From positions 62,001-126,000 of the forward strand of contig NZ_CP102263.1 of the NCBI RefSeq assembly GCF_025147485.1: a DNA stretch of 64,000 bases, written 5' to 3'. This document shows positions 15,498 to 24,689 of the stretch, one piece after another. A program made the position numbers and the translations under genes. The stretch comes from Bacteroides uniformis (lineage in GTDB: Bacteria; Bacteroidota; Bacteroidia; Bacteroidales; Bacteroidaceae). Position 1 is the first letter of the stretch. Each line of letters starts with the position of its first letter. The notes beneath the pieces are model-generated. The model did no database searches and had not been told where the DNA came from. It was given only the letters and a program-made list of their open reading frames with translations.

Positions 15498-15506
15498 TGC
15501 AAATTT
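15498..15506 (-). promoter_or_regulatory. Candidate -7 element for rprXY
   Basis: TAAATTTGC on the minus strand fits TAnnTTTG and would give a leader of about 130 nt that contains the ATTAAC repeats. A closer TAATTTTG sits only 5 bp before the ATG and is less likely. Confidence 0.4.
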
Positions 15507-15565
15507 AATAAAAAATTAATCATTCAATTCACAATTCTGCATGTTCTTAATCTACGTTAATGAAA

Positions 15566-15606
15566 AAAGCCGTTATTACTTGCCATGAAGTAACAACGGC
15601 TTTAAC
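15566..15606 (-). terminator. Terminator of the EF-G paralog gene
   Basis: AAAGCCGTT pairs with AACGGCTTT, with a further inner stem TTACTT/AAGTAA. On the minus strand it ends in a T run. It is about 60 bp beyond the stop at 15662. Confidence 0.8.
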
Positions 15607-15661
15607 AATTGTTATATTAGCAGCCGGTAGTTACAACAGCCAAACTACCAACCCCTGAAAA

Positions 15662-17818
15662 TCATTCTTCAGCTTGCTTTGCCTCAAATTCCTTAATCAG
15701 TTTATCCTGCACATCACTCGGAACGAGTTCATAGCTGGCAAACTTCATGATGAACGAAGCACGTCCACCGGTCAGTGAGCTAAGTGCCGTAGAGTAGGAT
15801 GACATTTCCTTCAAAGGCACCTTAGCACTCAGTTTTTCGTAACCGGCCTCGCTGCTCATACCCATAATCATGGCACGGCGTCCCTGCAAGTCCCCCATCA
15901 CATCACCCATCTTGTCCGACGGAACAAATACTTCCACGTCATAAATGGGTTCTAGAATCTTCGGGCCTGCATTCTTGAACGCTTCGCTGAACGCATTCCG
16001 TCCCGCCAGCATAAAGGAGATTTCATTGGAGTCAACCGGATGCATTTTTCCGTCATATACGATGACACGTACATCGCGAGCATACGAACCAGTCAACGGT
16101 CCCTGCTCCATACGTGACATGATACCCTTCAAGATGGCCGGCATGAAACGTGCATCAATGGAACCACCCACAATACTATTGACGAATACCAGCTTGCCAC
16201 CCCATTCCAATGGAACTTCTTCGGTACCCTTGACGTTCATCTTGAACTCCTGACCATTGAATTTATAGGTTTCGGGCAACGGCATGCCTTCGTAGTAAGG
16301 CTCAACAATCAGATGAACTTCACCGAACTGGCCTGCACCACCCGACTGCTTCTTATGGCGATAATCCGCACGGGCAGCTTTGGTAATCGTTTCGCGATAC
16401 GGTATTCTCGGTTCTTCAAACTTGATTTGCAGTTTTTCATTGTTTTCCAGACGCCACTTCAAGGTACGCAAATGGAATTCACCTTGTCCGTGTACAATAG
16501 TCTGACGCAATTCTTTAGACTGGTCTATCACCCACGTCGGGTCTTCCTCTCGCATACGGTTCAAAGCAACCATCATCTTTTCTGTATCCGACTCGTTCAA
16601 CGGCTTGATAGCACGTGAGTATTTGGAGTTCGGATATTTAATGAAGTTGAAACGGTTTTCAGAGCCCTTACCGTTCAATGTATTGCCGGTATGTACATCC
16701 TTCAGTTTCACTGTACAGCCGATGTCACCGGCTACCATTTCCTCTACCTTGATACGGTTGGCACCGGCACAAGCATAAATCTGCGCGATGCGTTCCTTGG
16801 AACCGCGGTCTGCATTGGTAAAATCATCACCTTCGTGCACTTTACCACTCATAACCTTGAAGTATTGAACATCACCGATATGCGGCTCAACGGCAGTCTT
16901 GAAGAAATACAAGGAAGTCGGTCCGTTAGAATCCGGCTTCACCACCTCACCGCGTGTATTGTGCACCGGTGGCATTTCGTCCACAAACGGCACCACATTA
17001 CCCAGGAACTCCATCAGACGGCGTACACCCATATCCTTGCCGGCACAGACGCAGAATACCGGGAACATACCTCGTGAAGCCAGTCCCTTGCGGATACCTT
17101 CGCGCATTTCGTCTTCTGTCAAAGAGTCCTGCTCAAAGAATTTTTCCATCAGGCCTTCGTCATGTTCGGCTGCAGCTTCTACCAAAGCCTTGTGCAGTTC
17201 TGTAGCCTTTTCCATTTCTTCGGCCGGAATCTCTTCAATAATGGGAGCGCCACCTTCGGGTCCCCACGAATATTTTTTCATCAAAAGTACATCGATCAAC
17301 GAATTGAAGTTCGGTCCGGTAGCCAGCGGATATTGCACGGGCACCACCTTCGGACCGTATATGGTTTGCAACTGCTCAAGCACCATATCATAATCGCACT
17401 TTTCATTATCGAGCTGGTTTACCAGGAAAATAACCGGTTTGCCCAGTTTCTCGGTGTAGCGGAAATGGTTCTGCGTACCTACCTCGGGACCGTATTGCCC
17501 GTTCAGCAGCAGAATGGCAGTATCTGTAACGTTGAGCGCCGTCATGGCAGCCCCTACAAAGTCATCACTACCCGGGCAGTCAATGATATTCAGTTTCTTG
17601 CCGTTCCACTCCACATGGAAAACGGTGGAAAACACAGAATAGCCGTATTCCTGCTCCACCGGGAAGTAATCGCTGACTGTATTCTTGGCAGTAATCCTGC
17701 CGCGACGTTTTATAATACCACTCTCAAAGAGCAGCGCTTCCGTGAGAGTGGTTTTACCCGAGCCGTCATTGCCAAGGAGGGCAATGTTCTTAATTTCATT
17801 CGTCTGATATACTTTCAT
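15662..17818 (-). CDS. Elongation factor G paralog (EF-G2 type) with degenerate GTPase centre
   Basis: A 718-residue five-domain EF-G-like protein of full length. The P-loop GNDGSGKTTL (16-25) is kept, but other G motifs deviate: switch I has EYGYSV instead of ERGITI, G3 reads DCPGSDDF (80-87) where canonical EF-G has DTPGHVDF so the catalytic His is Ser84, and G4 is NQLD (134-137) instead of NKxD. Domain IV (GGSIDARFMP, AGRNAFSEAF) and domain V look intact. This matches the Bacteroides EF-G2 paralog described as supporting translation without GTP hydrolysis during carbon limitation. Which EF-G is primary cannot be shown because fusA is not in the window. Confidence 0.9.
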   Translation of the reverse strand: MKVYQTNEIKNIALLGNDGSGKTTLTEALLFESGIIKRRGRITAKNTVSDYFPVEQEYGYSVFSTVFHVEWNGKKLNIIDCPGSDDFVGAAMTALNVTDTAILLLNGQYGPEVGTQNHFRYTEKLGKPVIFLVNQLDNEKCDYDMVLEQLQTIYGPKVVPVQYPLATGPNFNSLIDVLLMKKYSWGPEGGAPIIEEIPAEEMEKATELHKALVEAAAEHDEGLMEKFFEQDSLTEDEMREGIRKGLASRGMFPVFCVCAGKDMGVRRLMEFLGNVVPFVDEMPPVHNTRGEVVKPDSNGPTSLYFFKTAVEPHIGDVQYFKVMSGKVHEGDDFTNADRGSKERIAQIYACAGANRIKVEEMVAGDIGCTVKLKDVHTGNTLNGKGSENRFNFIKYPNSKYSRAIKPLNESDTEKMMVALNRMREEDPTWVIDQSKELRQTIVHGQGEFHLRTLKWRLENNEKLQIKFEEPRIPYRETITKAARADYRHKKQSGGAGQFGEVHLIVEPYYEGMPLPETYKFNGQEFKMNVKGTEEVPLEWGGKLVFVNSIVGGSIDARFMPAILKGIMSRMEQGPLTGSYARDVRVIVYDGKMHPVDSNEISFMLAGRNAFSEAFKNAGPKILEPIYDVEVFVPSDKMGDVMGDLQGRRAMIMGMSSEAGYEKLSAKVPLKEMSSYSTALSSLTGGRASFIMKFASYELVPSDVQDKLIKEFEAKQAEE

Positions 17819-17924
17819 GATATATTAAGATTTTAAGTGAATAACCTGACATACGATGATGCCGTTAACTTTTTGTGAGGCGCAAATTAGGCATTAATTC
17901 AAAGAAAAGCAACATCGGGAAGCA

Positions 17925-17936
17925 TGTTATATAACA
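17925..17936. promoter_or_regulatory. Palindrome upstream of the EF-G paralog
   Basis: TGTTATATAACA is a perfect 12-bp palindrome about 110 bp upstream of the EF-G paralog start and 135 bp from the divergent gene. A candidate regulator site; no exact -7 box for the EF-G gene was found in the gap. Confidence 0.35.
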
Positions 17937-18010
17937 CACTTCCTCCGCCAACAAAGAATATAATGTTCTTCTGCCAATAAACTGCCCGAATTCACAAGTC
18001 ATCCAACTTC

Positions 18011-18042
18011 TTGGACGGCTTAAATATTTCTTATAACTTTGC
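18011..18042 (+). promoter_or_regulatory. Promoter of the amidotransferase/dipeptidase gene
   Basis: TTG (18011-18013) and TAACTTTGC (18034-18042) are 20 bp apart, a good -33/-7 pair. The TTG at 18039 that opens a longer frame is within the -7 box and therefore not a start. Confidence 0.7.
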
Positions 18043-18068
18043 AGGAAAAAGAATCCCCCCCGAAAACC

Positions 18069-19838
18069 ATGAACAAACTACTGTTAACAACACTGCTCGT
18101 TCTATGTCCATATTTGGCAATGGGACAGTCCAACCAAAAAACAACCAGGAAAGCCCCTCTCATCGGCATTTCCTGCTCACATCCGGGCCGAAGCTCATCC
18201 ACACAGATGACGTATACCGAGTCTGTAATCCAGGCAGGTGGAACACCTATACTGATTTCCATCACTACCGATAGCCTTGTCTTGACAGACATTGCCAACC
18301 GGCTGGACGGTATCATTCTGATAGGAGGAGGAGACATCCACCCTTCCTATTTCAATGAATCGCCCATCGAACAGCTGGGAGAGGTGGACTCCCTGCGTGA
18401 TGTATACGACATGGCACTCATCCGCCTGGCTACCCGGCGTAACATTCCGATGTTTGGCATCTGCCGGGGAGAACAGTTAATCAATGTAGCTTTCGGCGGA
18501 ACCCTTTATCAGGATATCCCTACCCAGCATCCCGACACCACTGTCTGCCACCAGCAGCAGGAACCGAGCAGTATACCAACTCATACCGTCCACCTCACTC
18601 CCGGTTCTGCCATGGCATCCATAACCGGACAGACACAACTTTTCACCAATACTCACCATCACCAGGCGGTCAAGCAAGTTGCCCCGGGATTCAGCGTAAC
18701 GGGTTGGTCGTCAGACAGTATTCCCGAAGCTATAGAGTCTTCCCACGAATATCCGATATGGGGTGTGCAATTCCATCCCGAAGCTCTGGCTACGGCAGGC
18801 GACAGCATCTCTGCCAGATTCTTCTATTTTCTGGTTCAAAAGGCAGCTACCTACCGGCATGCCAAAGAGATTCACCGCCGCATCCTCTCCCTCGACACGC
18901 ATACAGACACCCCACTTGATTTTGACGTTTCCTATAATATAGGTACGCGCGAAAAAACGCAGGTTTGCCTGCCCAAGATGCGAGAAGGAAAATTGGATGG
19001 ACAATACCTGGCATGCTGGGTGCGCCAAGGCCTGTGCGATGAAGAGAACAGTCTGAAAGCCATTGACCGAGTGGATGAGTTGATACGCCACATCTACCGA
19101 CAAGTGGAGATGAACGGGGAGCAATGTGCCATAGCCCGCACGCCCGATGATTTGTCCAGGCTCAAGACCGAAGGAAAGAAAGCTTTTTATATTGGCATCG
19201 AAAACGGATACGGCATCGGCAAGGATTTGAAGAATATCACCCGTTTCCATGATGCAGGCGTTACCTACATCACCCTTTGCCACACCCGCAACAATGACAT
19301 CTGCGACAGTTCTTCGGACACGACTGCCCGTTGGAACGGCTTAAGTCCTTACGGTAGAAAAGTGGTGAAAGAAATGAACCGGCTGGGAATAATGATAGAC
19401 CTTTCCCATGCAGCCGAAAGCACCTTCTGGGATGTACTGAAATATTCAAAAGCACCGGTCATAGTCTCCCACTCCTCTGCAAGCGCCATCTACAGACACG
19501 ACCGCAATCTGACCGACGAACAGCTACGCGCCCTTGCCGCACATGGCGGTGTGGCTCAAGCCTGCCTGGTAGACGAGTTCCTGAACCCGGATGCCAAGAA
19601 AACCAACCTTACGGACTTCATGAAACACCTGCTGCACATGGTTGAAGTGGCAGGCATAGACCACGTGGGCATTGGCTCGGACTTCGACGGTGGAGGCGGG
19701 GTCAAAGGATGCAATGGGGACAATGATTTCATCAATATCACCGTCCGTCTGCTGGAACATGGATTTACAGAAACAGACATCGCCAAGATATGGGGTGGAA
19801 ATTTCCTCCGGGTGATGAAACAAGTACAAACCAAATAG
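18069..19838 (+). CDS. Fusion of class I glutamine amidotransferase-like hydrolase and M19 dipeptidase
   Basis: A 589-residue exported protein (signal peptide to about residue 20, cleavage near AMGQ). Residues about 28-260 form a peptidase C26 / gamma-glutamyl hydrolase-like domain with nucleophile C132 (FGICRGEQ) and H236/E238 (FHPEA). Residues about 270-585 form a membrane dipeptidase (M19) with zinc ligands H278/D280 (DTHTD), a Glu in IGIENGYG, His in IVSHSSA, and GSDFDGG. The domains usually occur as separate proteins; together in the periplasm they could cleave gamma-glutamyl conjugates and then the released dipeptide (for example Cys-Gly), as in glutathione turnover. The substrate is inferred. 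Confidence 0.88.
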   Translation: MNKLLLTTLLVLCPYLAMGQSNQKTTRKAPLIGISCSHPGRSSSTQMTYTESVIQAGGTPILISITTDSLVLTDIANRLDGIILIGGGDIHPSYFNESPIEQLGEVDSLRDVYDMALIRLATRRNIPMFGICRGEQLINVAFGGTLYQDIPTQHPDTTVCHQQQEPSSIPTHTVHLTPGSAMASITGQTQLFTNTHHHQAVKQVAPGFSVTGWSSDSIPEAIESSHEYPIWGVQFHPEALATAGDSISARFFYFLVQKAATYRHAKEIHRRILSLDTHTDTPLDFDVSYNIGTREKTQVCLPKMREGKLDGQYLACWVRQGLCDEENSLKAIDRVDELIRHIYRQVEMNGEQCAIARTPDDLSRLKTEGKKAFYIGIENGYGIGKDLKNITRFHDAGVTYITLCHTRNNDICDSSSDTTARWNGLSPYGRKVVKEMNRLGIMIDLSHAAESTFWDVLKYSKAPVIVSHSSASAIYRHDRNLTDEQLRALAAHGGVAQACLVDEFLNPDAKKTNLTDFMKHLLHMVEVAGIDHVGIGSDFDGGGGVKGCNGDNDFINITVRLLEHGFTETDIAKIWGGNFLRVMKQVQTK

Positions 19839-19860
19839 AAAAGACCGAAAAACATCACAA

Positions 19861-19894
19861 AAAGGAGAGATTAGAGCTATAATCTCTCCTTTTT
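19861..19894 (+). terminator. Terminator of the fusion gene
   Basis: AAGGAGAGATTA pairs with TAATCTCTCCTT and is followed by TTT. It lies 23 bp after the stop codon. Confidence 0.9.
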
Positions 19895-19931
19895 GACACA
19901 TTTACATACCCTCCATTTCTCAACTTTCGCA

Positions 19932-19940
19932 TATCTTTGC
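19932..19940 (+). promoter_or_regulatory. -7 element of the GH43-GH35 gene
   Basis: TATCTTTGC matches the -7 consensus and lies 45 bp before the ATG at 19986. Confidence 0.6.
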
Positions 19941-19985
19941 CCAAAACATAAACGATTTATTAATTATCTAATACCGAATTCTTAA

Positions 19986-22900
19986 ATGAAAAGGAAAATT
20001 ATTTGGAGTTTTGCATTGCTGGCCTGCCTTTGCTGCCTGCCATCTGCAAAAACAAAAGCACAAACGAAAAATGCCGCAATCATACCCGGGGAAGTATGGA
20101 AAGACACCGACGGCAATCCCATCAACGCCCATGGCGGCGGCCTTCTTTACCACGAAGGGACCTACTATTGGTATGGCGAATACAAAAAAGGGGAAACCAT
20201 CCTGCCCGAATGGGCTACGTGGGAATGCTACCGCACCGACGTAACCGGTGTCAGCTGCTACTCTTCAAAAGACCTGCTGAACTGGAAGTTCGAGGGTATT
20301 GTACTTCCTGCCGTGAAAGATGACGAGAAACACGACCTGCACCCCAGCAAGGTGTTGGAACGTCCCAAAGTGATTTACAACGAAAAGACAAAGAAATTCG
20401 TCATGTGGGCGCATGTGGAAAGCGCCGACTACAGTAAGGCATGTGCCGGCGTAGCGGTCAGCGATTCTCCTACCGGGACATTCACCTATGTAGGCAGCTT
20501 CCGTCCCAACGGTGCGATGAGCCGCGACCAAACAGTGTTCGTTGATGATAACGGCAAGGCATATCAGTTCTACTCGTCGGAAAACAACGCTACCTTATAT
20601 ATAAGCGAACTAACGGATGACTACCTGAAGCCCACTGGTCGCTATACACGCAATTTCGTGAAGCAAAGCCGCGAAGCACCCGCCGTATTCAAGTATAACG
20701 GCAAGTACTATATGCTCTCTTCCGGTTGTACCGGCTGGGATCCCAATGTTGCCGAACTGGCTGTGGCCGACTCCATCATGGGGCAATGGACTACCATCGG
20801 CAATCCGTGTACCGGTCCTGATGCAGATAAGACCTTCTATGCACAAAGCACTTACGTGCAGCAAGTATACGGAAAAGGAAATGCCTACATTGCCATGTTC
20901 GACCGCTGGAAAAAGAAAAACCTTGAGGACTCACGCTACGTATGGCTCCCGCTTGAATTCGGCAAGGACGGCACAATCACGATACCCTGGCGCGACAGCT
21001 GGGACCTGCGTACCCAATGGGAAGGACAAGGCGACTTCTCTGCCGGCAAAGGAACATTCCTATTGAATGGCAAGCCGTTTGTCATCAAAGCCGCAGAGCT
21101 GCACTATCCACGTATCCCCAAAGCCTATTGGGACCAACGCATCAAGCTATGCAAGGCACTGGGCATGAACACCATCTGCCTTTATGTATTCTGGAACTCC
21201 CACGAGTCTCAGCCGGGAGTGTTCGACTTCACCGGACAGAATGACCTGGCGGAATTCTGCCGCCTATGCCAGCAGAATGACATGTATGTCATCCTGCGCC
21301 CGGGACCGTATGTCTGTGCCGAATGGGAAATGGGCGGACTGCCCTGGTGGTTACTCAAGAAAAAAGATATCCGCCTGCGCGAATCCGACCCCTACTTTAT
21401 GGAGCGTGTAGGTATCTTCGAAAAAGCCGTTGCCGAGCAGGTAGCTGGTATGACCATACAGAACGGAGGTCCCATCATCATGGTACAAGTAGAGAACGAA
21501 TACGGCTCCTACGGGGAAGACAAAGGCTACGTATCGCAAATCCGCGACATCGTACGCGCCAACTACCCCGGCGTAGCACTGTTCCAATGCGACTGGGCGT
21601 CCAACTTCACCAAGAACGGACTCCACGACCTGGTATGGACCATGAACTTCGGTACAGGAGCCAACATCGACCAACAGTTTGCACCGCTGAAGAAACTCCG
21701 TCCTGATAGCCCGCTGATGTGCTCCGAATTCTGGAGCGGCTGGTTCGACAAGTGGGGAGCCAACCACGAAACCCGTCCGGCTGCCGACATGATTGCCGGC
21801 ATTGACGAGATGTTGTCCAAAGGCATCTCCTTCAGCCTCTACATGACCCACGGAGGGACCAACTGGGGACACTGGGCAGGAGCCAACTCACCCGGATTCG
21901 CCCCTGACGTAACCTCTTACGACTACGACGCCCCCATCAGCGAATCGGGACAGACCACTCCCAAATACTGGGAATTGCGAAAAGCATTGTCCAAATACAT
22001 GAACGGCGAGAAGCAGGCTAAAGTTCCCGCTTTAATCAAGCCCATCCGTATTCCGTCTTTCCAATTTACAGAGATGGCTCCTTTGTTCGACAATCTTCCT
22101 GCTGCCAAGAAAGACCGCAATATCCGTACCATGGAGGAATATAACCAGGGATTCGGAAGTATTCTCTACCGCACCACACTGCCCGAGATGAAAACCCCGT
22201 CCCTGCTCACTGTGAACGATGCGCACGATTATGCCCAAGTTTTCCTGGATGGCAAATACATCGGCAAACTGGACCGCCGCAACGGTGAAAAGCAACTGGA
22301 ATTCCCCGCCTGCCCCAAAGGTGCACGCCTCGACATTCTGGTAGAAGCCATGGGCCGCATCAACTTTGGACGTGCCATCAAGGACTTCAAGGGTATCACC
22401 CAAAGCGTAGAACTTACCGTAGACATCGACGGCCGTCCTTTCACCTGCAACCTGAAGGATTGGGAAGTCTATAATCTCGAAGATACATACGATTTCTATA
22501 AGAACATGAAGTTCCAGCCCATCGGCTCACTGAAAGATGAGTTAGGACAACGCATTCCGGGTTGCTACCGTGCCACCTTTAAGGTGAACAAGCCCAGCGA
22601 CACATTCCTAAACTTCGAGACTTGGGGCAAGGGACTTGTCTACGTCAACGGGCACGCCATGGGACGCATTTGGGAAATCGGCCCGCAACAGACCCTCTAC
22701 ATCCCGGGATGCTGGTTGAAGAAAGGTGAGAATGAAGTGATTGTCTTCGACATCATCGGTCCCAAAGAAGTTAAGTCCGAAGGACTGAGCGAGCCATTAC
22801 TGGACCAGTTGCTCGTCACCAAACCGCTGACGCACCGCAATGAGGGTGAAAATCTCGACTTGTCCGGTGAGCAGCCCGTCCTCTCCGGCAGCTTCAATCC

Positions 22901-23306
22901 CGGCAACGGTTGGCAGGAACGCAAATTCGACCAACCCGTCACCGGACGTTATGTCTGCCTGGAAGCCTTGAGTGCACAAGATGGAAAAGACCTGGCTTGC
23001 ATTGCCGAAATGTATCTGCTGGATGAGAATGGGGAACGTCTGTCACGCGAACCCTGGATTGTCAATTATGCCGACAGCGAAGACGTATCCCACGTCAACT
23101 GTTCTGCGGACAAAATCTTCGACCTCCAGGAATCAACCTATTGGAGCACAACAAAAGACACTCCATACCCGCATTCTGTCGTGATTGACTTGGGTAGTAC
23201 CCGCACCCTGACCGGCATACAATATCTACCCAGAATGGAAAGCGAGGTACCGGGTGGAATCAAAGACTTCAAGGTTTACGTAAAATCCAAGGCTTTCAAC
23301 TATTAG
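19986..23306 (+). CDS. Two-enzyme protein: GH43_24-like exo-beta-1,3-galactanase + GH35 beta-galactosidase
   Basis: A 1106-residue exported protein (signal peptide to about residue 25). Residues 30-341 are a complete five-bladed GH43 domain of the exo-1,3-galactanase type: INAHGGGLLY, E125 (LERPKV), E230 (REAPAVF) and Q287 (AQSTYV) fit the Glu/Glu/Gln arrangement reported for this subfamily, which lacks the usual Asp base. Residues 352-680 are a GH35 barrel with acid/base E505 (VENEYGSYG) and nucleophile E581 (CSEFWSGWFD). Beta-sandwich domains follow, and the last ~150 residues resemble an F5/8-type (CBM32-like) module. The fusion would remove terminal galactose and trim a beta-1,3-galactan backbone. 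It faces uxuA (convergent) across a shared terminator. Confidence 0.88.
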   Translation: MKRKIIWSFALLACLCCLPSAKTKAQTKNAAIIPGEVWKDTDGNPINAHGGGLLYHEGTYYWYGEYKKGETILPEWATWECYRTDVTGVSCYSSKDLLNWKFEGIVLPAVKDDEKHDLHPSKVLERPKVIYNEKTKKFVMWAHVESADYSKACAGVAVSDSPTGTFTYVGSFRPNGAMSRDQTVFVDDNGKAYQFYSSENNATLYISELTDDYLKPTGRYTRNFVKQSREAPAVFKYNGKYYMLSSGCTGWDPNVAELAVADSIMGQWTTIGNPCTGPDADKTFYAQSTYVQQVYGKGNAYIAMFDRWKKKNLEDSRYVWLPLEFGKDGTITIPWRDSWDLRTQWEGQGDFSAGKGTFLLNGKPFVIKAAELHYPRIPKAYWDQRIKLCKALGMNTICLYVFWNSHESQPGVFDFTGQNDLAEFCRLCQQNDMYVILRPGPYVCAEWEMGGLPWWLLKKKDIRLRESDPYFMERVGIFEKAVAEQVAGMTIQNGGPIIMVQVENEYGSYGEDKGYVSQIRDIVRANYPGVALFQCDWASNFTKNGLHDLVWTMNFGTGANIDQQFAPLKKLRPDSPLMCSEFWSGWFDKWGANHETRPAADMIAGIDEMLSKGISFSLYMTHGGTNWGHWAGANSPGFAPDVTSYDYDAPISESGQTTPKYWELRKALSKYMNGEKQAKVPALIKPIRIPSFQFTEMAPLFDNLPAAKKDRNIRTMEEYNQGFGSILYRTTLPEMKTPSLLTVNDAHDYAQVFLDGKYIGKLDRRNGEKQLEFPACPKGARLDILVEAMGRINFGRAIKDFKGITQSVELTVDIDGRPFTCNLKDWEVYNLEDTYDFYKNMKFQPIGSLKDELGQRIPGCYRATFKVNKPSDTFLNFETWGKGLVYVNGHAMGRIWEIGPQQTLYIPGCWLKKGENEVIVFDIIGPKEVKSEGLSEPLLDQLLVTKPLTHRNEGENLDLSGEQPVLSGSFNPGNGWQERKFDQPVTGRYVCLEALSAQDGKDLACIAEMYLLDENGERLSREPWIVNYADSEDVSHVNCSADKIFDLQESTYWSTTKDTPYPHSVVIDLGSTRTLTGIQYLPRMESEVPGGIKDFKVYVKSKAFNY

Positions 23307-23342
23307 GCCGGATTTACAACACTAATAGATTCTTTAGACACG

Positions 23343-23401
23343 GATTACATGAAAAATCATGGATAATAAATGAAGAATATCCATGATTTTTCGCGTAATC
23401 C
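23343..23401. terminator. Long bidirectional terminator hairpin
   Basis: GGATTAC and AAAAATCATGGATA on the left pair with TATCCATGATTTTT and GTAATCC on the right. It sits between the convergent GH43-GH35 and uxuA genes, with T runs available on both strands. Confidence 0.85.
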
Positions 23402-23420
23402 ATGCCTAACTTAAAATCAA

Positions 23421-24602
23421 TCAAACAGATTTTCCGTACAATTCATCGTCTACCACAGCCAGCATTCCCTCCACTTGAGCCAATGCCAGCATACGGCCAT
23501 GAAAAGAATAACCTGCATTGTACCCTTTATCCTCGTCGCCCAACATCATGCGACCGTGGTCCACACGCATCGGCAATCCCGGATTTTCTTTCTCAAAGAT
23601 ACGAATCAAATCAATGAGGTGTCCCCTTCCCTCCAGATGGGAACTTTCGATAAAGTTTCCACCCGGTATTGCCTTCGTACTGCGCAAATGCACAAAGTGG
23701 GTACGCCTGGCAAACTTCCTTGCCAGTTCACGGGTATCATTCTGTTCACCCGCACTCAATGAACCGGCGCAAAAAGTCAGGCCATTATGGGGATTGTCCA
23801 CTGCACTCAGTATCCAGGCAATATCTGCCTCGTCTGTCACAATGCGCGGCAACCCCAATACCTGAAAAGGAGGGTCATCGGGGTGTACACACATATTCAC
23901 CCCATATTCCTCGCATACCGGCATGATGGCAGACAAGAAATAACGCATATTCTCGCGCAGAGCCTCTCGGTCTATCCCTTTGTATAGCGCCAGCAAACGT
24001 TTGAACAGGGTTACCGGCTCCTTGTCACCTTCCTTGATGTTGCCATTTACGAATCCTTGTGTCTTTACGATAATCGTATCTACCAGCTCTGCCTTTTCAG
24101 ACTCCGTAATCACCTTATCCAGTTCTGCCACCTTGTCCAGCTCTTCCGGAGAATAATCGGCTTCCGCATTCTCCCGTTCCAATATCTTCAGGTCGAAGTA
24201 GGCAAAACGGATTCTGTCGAAATAAAGAGAAGATGTCCCGTCTTCCCAGGGATGTTGTAAGTCCGTGCGAATCCAGTCAATCACCGGCATGAAGTTGTAG
24301 CATACCGTCCGGATGCCTGCCTTGCCGAGATTGGCAAGGCTTATCTTGTAGTTCTCTATCAATCGGTCACGCTCACTCCCCGCATATTTGACAGCCTCGC
24401 ACACCGGCAGACTTTCTACTACAGACCAGCGCAATCCGAAGGATTCAATATAATCCCTCAAATCTTCAATGGCTTCCAACGTCCATATTTCACCGTTGGG
24501 AACTTCATGCAAGGCAGTGACAACGCCTTCCACTCCTATCTGTTGCAACATGGCAAGGGTTATCTTGTCTTTCTTGCCAAACCATCTCCAAGTCTTTTCC
24601 AT
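23421..24602 (-). CDS. uxuA: Mannonate dehydratase
   Basis: A 393-residue UxuA that dehydrates D-mannonate to 2-keto-3-deoxygluconate in hexuronate catabolism. Landmarks include MEKTWRWFGKKDKITL, YNFMPVIDWIRTDL, the metal-binding CVHPDDPP, FCAGSLSAG, and VDHGRMMLGDE. Length is that of the family. It is transcribed alone from the promoter at 24658. Its position beside glucuronate-releasing enzymes (GH105, DUF2264) makes sense for metabolism of uronic acids from arabinogalactan or pectin. Confidence 0.96.
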   Translation of the reverse strand: MEKTWRWFGKKDKITLAMLQQIGVEGVVTALHEVPNGEIWTLEAIEDLRDYIESFGLRWSVVESLPVCEAVKYAGSERDRLIENYKISLANLGKAGIRTVCYNFMPVIDWIRTDLQHPWEDGTSSLYFDRIRFAYFDLKILERENAEADYSPEELDKVAELDKVITESEKAELVDTIIVKTQGFVNGNIKEGDKEPVTLFKRLLALYKGIDREALRENMRYFLSAIMPVCEEYGVNMCVHPDDPPFQVLGLPRIVTDEADIAWILSAVDNPHNGLTFCAGSLSAGEQNDTRELARKFARRTHFVHLRSTKAIPGGNFIESSHLEGRGHLIDLIRIFEKENPGLPMRVDHGRMMLGDEDKGYNAGYSFHGRMLALAQVEGMLAVVDDELYGKSV

Positions 24603-24657
24603 TCTTTATTATTAATTTTCTTGTTTTTCAGGCGTTCAAACCACCCGTTACCTTTTT

Positions 24658-24666
24658 GCAAAAGTA
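24658..24666 (-). promoter_or_regulatory. -7 element of uxuA
   Basis: TACTTTTGC on the minus strand, 56 bp upstream of the uxuA ATG, matches the -7 consensus. Confidence 0.6.
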
Positions 24667-24689
24667 AGAAAGAATATGAGAACTGTCCA

